Origin: JAEUIE01 sp046350055
GTDB lineage: Bacteria; Planctomycetota; Planctomycetia; Gemmatales; HRBIN36
DNA length: 64,000 bases
NCBI GenBank assembly: GCA_046350055.1
Contig: JAXMBC010000001.1
Span: forward strand, 372,001-436,000
Direction of reading: 5' to 3'
The position numbers and the translations under genes are program-made. Shown here one piece after another: positions 60,610 through 64,000 of the stretch (position 1 is the first letter of the stretch; each line of letters begins with the position of its first letter). The notes beneath the pieces were generated by a model. It did not search any database. It saw nothing but the letters and a program-made list of their open reading frames with translations, and had not been told where the DNA came from.

Positions 60610-60918
60610 TGCCGGGCTAAAGTAAAGTCAGGGAAGCCTGTCTCGCGTGATTCTGTGAGGCTGGGATGACTACACTCCACACCACCAGCAACGCCCGCAG
60701 GGCTGGCATTGTTGGTCTGCATGGATGAGAGAGAACGGTTAGACCAACCGGCCTTTACTGATGAGAGAAGGTTGGAAGTTGTGGCAAAGTGTGTGGTGTA
60801 GTGAAACACGCTGGACGATACACATTGGCACGACGCGGCCACGTCAAAGTGGCAGCACTGGGAAGGGAAGTCGTCCCAACGTCTGGCATCTGCAACTTGC
60901 ATCTTGAGGATAACCGTT
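60610..60918. other. Structured intergenic region
   Basis: No gene. Several inverted repeats are nested: GTTGGTCT (60711-60718) with AGACCAAC (60741-60748), perfect over 8 bp; CGGTT-AGACC-AACCG at 60736-60750, overlapping the former and so able to replace it; and an imperfect outer pairing of 60669-60680 with 60791-60802. This could be a leader RNA of the next gene or a small RNA. Confidence 0.45.
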
Positions 60919-61212
60919 ATGACGCCAGGCTTTCAATGGTATCGCGGGCCGGCCTTTCTCCCCAGTGCACGCTTTGAGGTGTATACTTCCCAGACCGACA
61001 TCACCTTGAATCCGCACCTTGATCTGCAGCCTATGTTTACCACGCCGCGAGATGCAGCTGTGCCCCGGCTGCGATGGGACCTGGTCGTCCGCATCCGCCG
61101 GGAAATTGAAGCTGGCACCTATGACACCCCTGACAAGTGGGCGATCGCTCTCGCCCGCCTCCAGCAGGATTTGGAGAAGGAGACACACAACCCGGATGAA
61201 CAACCAGTTTAA
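60919..61212 (+). CDS. Small protein with FlgM-like C-terminal motif
   Basis: A 97-residue protein from ATG 60919, with GAGGA upstream. The C-terminal half, LVVRIRREIEAGTYDTPDKW followed by ALARLQQDLEKE, resembles the sigma28-binding part of the anti-sigma factor FlgM (V-x-x-I-x-x-GTY-x-x-x-x-x-x-A-x-x-L). The N-terminal half is different. It could control flagellar sigma factor, but no flagellar genes are close, so the match may be only to a common planctomycete small-protein family. Confidence 0.5.
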   Translation: MTPGFQWYRGPAFLPSARFEVYTSQTDITLNPHLDLQPMFTTPRDAAVPRLRWDLVVRIRREIEAGTYDTPDKWAIALARLQQDLEKETHNPDEQPV

Positions 61213-61235
61213 GGGGTAACACCTGCACAGCTTCT

Positions 61236-61278
61236 CCAACCGGAGTCATCATTACGATGACTCCGGTTGGTTGCTTTT
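61236..61278 (+). terminator. Strong hairpin terminator
   Basis: Bases 61236-61250 and 61256-61270 pair perfectly over 15 bp with loop ATTAC. A mixed T-tract (TTGCTTTT) follows. It ends the FlgM-like gene's transcript. Confidence 0.8.
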
Positions 61279-61354
61279 ATACCCGCATTCACCCCTGCCT
61301 CATCAGTTCCTGCTACAATAACTCCCTCGTTTTCCCTCATCCGGAGTCATCCAC

Positions 61355-63484
61355 ATGTCGTGGGTTCGGCCTCTGCTTGTTTCCACCAGCCTTGCACTTA
61401 TGTTCTCACCACTCGTGGCCCAGGACGGGCTGCCATACCCCAAAACCAAACGCATCGAGCATACCGATGACTACCACGGCACCAAGGTCGCTGACCCGTA
61501 CCGCTGGCTGGAAAACGATGTCCGTGTCGATGCGGAAGTGAAGGCCTGGGTCGAATCCCAGAACAAGGTGACGTTCGACTATCTCAACAAGCTGCCCGAA
61601 CGGGACTTCATCAAGCAGCGCCTGACCGAACTGTGGAACTACGAAAAGGTCTTTGCCCCGACCAAGGTGGCAGGGAAGTACTACTTCAGTCGTAACAACG
61701 GCCTGCAGAACCAGAATGTGCTTTATGTACGCGATACGCTGGAGAGCGAACCCCGTGTCGTGCTCGATCCCAACACCTGGAGCAAGGATGGCACCGTCGC
61801 CCTCGCCGGCGCTTCCTTTGCCGACGATGGCAAATACCTGGCTTACGGCATTGCCGATGCAGGCTCTGACTGGTCCACCTGGAAGGTACTTCGCCTGGCT
61901 GACAACAAGGTGCTGGAAGATGAGATCAAGTGGATGAAGTACTCCGGCATCACCTGGACCAAGGACAGCAAAGGCTTCTTCTACAGCCGCTACCCTGAGC
62001 CTGCTGCAGACCAGAAGTTTCAGTCACTAACCCTGAACCAGAAAGTCTACTACCATCGCCTGGGTACGCTGCAAAGTGACGATGTTCTCGTCTACGAGCG
62101 GCCTGATCAACCCAAGTGGAGCTTTGCCGCCCTAGTGAGCGAAGACGGCAAATACCTCGTCATCAGCACCCGAATCGGTACCTCGCCTCTCCACAAGGTG
62201 GTCTACAAGGACCTTGACGAACCCTATGGGACCTTCCGCGACCTGGTGGGTAACTTTGATTTCGAGTACAGCTTTGTCGATAACGATGGCCCCGTCTTCT
62301 TCTTCAAGACCAATAACGGCGCCACCCGTGGCAAACTGGTCGCCATCGATACCCGGAACCCCGACCCGAAGAACTGGAAGACGATCATCCCCGAAGTGCC
62401 CGAAACCCTGCAGGCTGTGGGCAACACCGGCAACCTCTTTGTCGCCAACTACCTGAAGAACGCCCAGTCACAGATCAAGATCTTCACCACGGCGGGCAAG
62501 CTGCTGCGTGAAGTGCAACTGCCCGGCGTAGGCACTGTCGCAGGCTTCGGCGGCAAGAAGACCGACATGGATACCTTCTATACCTACACCAGCTTTACCA
62601 CGCCGCCGACGGTCTACCACTACGACCTTCTCACAGGTGAGAGCAAGCTCTACAGCAAGCCGACGGTGAAGTTCAACTCAGATGATTACGAAGTGAAGCA
62701 GGTTTTCATCCCCAGCAAGGATGGCACCAAGATTCCGCTCTTCATCGCCCACAAGAAGGGCATCAAGATCGATGGGACCAACCCTACCCTGCTCTATGGC
62801 TACGGCGGTTTCAATATCTCGATGGTGCCCAGCTTCAGCGTCTCCCGCCTGCAATGGATGGAGATGGGTGGCGTCTTTGCCATGGCCTGCATGCGTGGAG
62901 GTGGCGAGTATGGTGAGGAATGGCACGCTGCCGGCACCAAGCTCAAGAAGCAGAACGTCTTTGACGACTTCATTGCTGCGGCAGAGTGGCTCATTGCCAA
63001 CAAGTACACCAATCCCAAGAAGCTCGGCATCCAGGGAGGCTCCAATGGCGGCCTGCTCGTGGGTGCGGTGATGACTCAGCGGCCTGAGTTGTTCGGTGCC
63101 TGCCTGCCCGCGGTGGGTGTGATGGACATGCTGCGGTTCCAGAAGTTTACCGCCGGCCGGTTCTGGACCGATGACTACGGCTCGTCAGATAATCCCGAAG
63201 AGTTCAAGGCACTCTACAAGTATTCCCCTTACCACAACCTGAAGCCGGGAGTCAGCTACCCACCTACCCTGGTGACTACCGCAGATACCGATGACCGTGT
63301 GGTCCCGGGGCATAGCTTCAAGTTCACCGCCCAGCTTCAGCATTGCCATAGTGGATCGAACCCGGTGCTGGCCCGCATTGAAACCCGCGCAGGCCACGGT
63401 GCAGGGAAACCCACGGCGAAGATCATCGAGGAAACCGCTGACCAGTGGGCATTCCTGGTGAAGCACCTGGGGGTGAAGAAGTAG
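61355..63484 (+). CDS. Prolyl oligopeptidase family serine protease (S9A), secreted
   Basis: A 709-residue protein with a signal peptide (SLALMFSPLVAQ). The N-terminal propeller starts with DDYHGTKVADPYRWLEND, the signature of prolyl oligopeptidases. The hydrolase domain has GYGGFNISMVPSFS and MRGGGEYGEEWH, nucleophile Ser563 in IQGGSNGGLLVG, the Asp in TADTDDRVVPGHS and the His in TRAGHGAGKP. It cleaves short peptides after proline in the periplasm. It is monocistronic. Confidence 0.95.
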   Translation: MSWVRPLLVSTSLALMFSPLVAQDGLPYPKTKRIEHTDDYHGTKVADPYRWLENDVRVDAEVKAWVESQNKVTFDYLNKLPERDFIKQRLTELWNYEKVFAPTKVAGKYYFSRNNGLQNQNVLYVRDTLESEPRVVLDPNTWSKDGTVALAGASFADDGKYLAYGIADAGSDWSTWKVLRLADNKVLEDEIKWMKYSGITWTKDSKGFFYSRYPEPAADQKFQSLTLNQKVYYHRLGTLQSDDVLVYERPDQPKWSFAALVSEDGKYLVISTRIGTSPLHKVVYKDLDEPYGTFRDLVGNFDFEYSFVDNDGPVFFFKTNNGATRGKLVAIDTRNPDPKNWKTIIPEVPETLQAVGNTGNLFVANYLKNAQSQIKIFTTAGKLLREVQLPGVGTVAGFGGKKTDMDTFYTYTSFTTPPTVYHYDLLTGESKLYSKPTVKFNSDDYEVKQVFIPSKDGTKIPLFIAHKKGIKIDGTNPTLLYGYGGFNISMVPSFSVSRLQWMEMGGVFAMACMRGGGEYGEEWHAAGTKLKKQNVFDDFIAAAEWLIANKYTNPKKLGIQGGSNGGLLVGAVMTQRPELFGACLPAVGVMDMLRFQKFTAGRFWTDDYGSSDNPEEFKALYKYSPYHNLKPGVSYPPTLVTTADTDDRVVPGHSFKFTAQLQHCHSGSNPVLARIETRAGHGAGKPTAKIIEETADQWAFLVKHLGVKK

Positions 63485-63597
63485 GGTCTTTCTGACTCCG
63501 TCATGCAATCGTCTGCTGAGCCCCTGGTTTGAATTGCCAGGGGCTAACTACTTACCACCTATCGCCTTCGTGAATGCAATCGGCATCTGGTAGCCCG

Positions 63598-64000
63598 ATG
63601 TCACCCCGTCCTCCAGACTGGCAACTTCCACCGGGTGTTACACCGGGCTTGTGGGAGTACCTCCACGATCCGCAACTGGCGGAACAGTATCTTGACAAAG
63701 TCAGCGGTTCACCGTTCGCCCGGGCTGATCAGCAGTTTGTCAGTGAGTGTTTGCCGCAGCCTTGTTCGGTCATCGACCTGGGTTGTGGGCCGGGACGGAA
63801 TCTGTTGCCGCTGGCTCAGCGGGGGTTCACGTGCACCGGCGTCGATCTCTCACCCCACATGCTCCAGGAAGCCAGGCAGTTACTGGAGAAGAACCAGTGT
63901 CAGGCGACGTGGATCGAGGCGAACCTGGGAACGCCTCTGCCGTTAGATTCTGCTTCCTTCGATGCTGCCCTGTGTCTCTTCAGCACACTGGGCATGTTGC
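63598..64000 (+). CDS. Class I SAM-dependent methyltransferase, 5' part only
   Basis: From ATG 63598 the frame is open to the window end, giving 134 residues. SVIDLGCGPGRNLLPLA is motif I (SAM binding) and GVDLSPHMLQEARQLL is motif II; SFDAALCLFSTLGML then begins the region that contacts the substrate. The start MSPRPPDWQLPPGV is Pro-rich. The substrate cannot be known; the end lies outside. Confidence 0.8.
   Translation, partial: MSPRPPDWQLPPGVTPGLWEYLHDPQLAEQYLDKVSGSPFARADQQFVSECLPQPCSVIDLGCGPGRNLLPLAQRGFTCTGVDLSPHMLQEARQLLEKNQCQATWIEANLGTPLPLDSASFDAALCLFSTLGML

Noticed and set aside
60825..60841. TTGGCACGACGCGGCCA as a sigma54 promoter ahead of the FlgM-like gene
   Set aside because: Good -24, but the GC falls one base too close; sigma54 spacing is strict. 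Left as a curiosity.

Overview
The window looks like a chromosomal segment of a planctomycete, most likely a Gemmatales-type organism. This is inferred from gene content, not from a marker search. Pointers are a large secreted protein with a DUF1559-like segment, a PQQ-type propeller protein, a planctomycete-style ECF sigma factor, secreted Ala-Gln-cleaved proteins of unknown function, a zinc-ribbon/trypsin fusion, histidine genes scattered rather than in an operon (hisF and hisA about 20 kb apart), and a tRNA-Ile/tRNA-Ala pair outside any rRNA operon. No phage, transposase or CRISPR array is visible.

Layout. 1-7 kb: end of a PIN toxin, a nucleotidyltransferase plus a sugar-nucleotide epimerase/dehydratase, a flavin-halogenase-like oxidoreductase, a membrane protein of unknown function and an alpha/beta hydrolase. 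7-14 kb: a BI-1 membrane protein, hisF, a giant secreted protein, a HEAT-repeat membrane protein and a PQQ-like protein. 14.3-19.4 kb, minus strand: part of a Flp/Tad pilus locus with three near-identical 58-59 residue pilins (two of them easily missed because of size), prepilin peptidase, CpaB and the secretin; the motor ATPase and platform proteins are not in the window. 19.5-35 kb: mostly housekeeping genes (larC, clpX, an ECF sigma factor, icd, a reductase-type SDR, hisA, an EF-G paralogue, a membrane serine protease, two tRNAs).

35.2-57.1 kb is the most interesting part: a compact low-oxygen/energy-stress island. It has a PAC2 protein; a rightward set usp - hsp20 - double usp - Glu/Leu dehydrogenase - DUF2007; a hybrid histidine kinase whose first PAS domain keeps the haem-ligand His and the two key Arg residues of the FixL oxygen sensor; and an NtrC-type sigma54 activator. 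Facing them is a long leftward operon of 13 genes: a cyclic-nucleotide-binding protein, the four subunits of a group 3b-type NiFe hydrogenase, its maturation protease, hypABFCDE and, last, phosphoenolpyruvate synthase. I find sigma54-type -24/-12 elements by eye in both directions between the PAC2 and usp genes, and a weaker one ahead of the hydrogenase operon. Together these suggest an oxygen-sensing FixL-like kinase that works through a sigma54 activator (rather than FixJ/FixK) to switch on stress proteins, fermentative hydrogen metabolism and gluconeogenic PEP synthesis. The wiring is an inference.

57.2-64 kb: a TolC-family lipoprotein, a di-haem oxidoreductase, two small proteins (one FlgM-like), a prolyl oligopeptidase and the start of a methyltransferase cut by the window edge.
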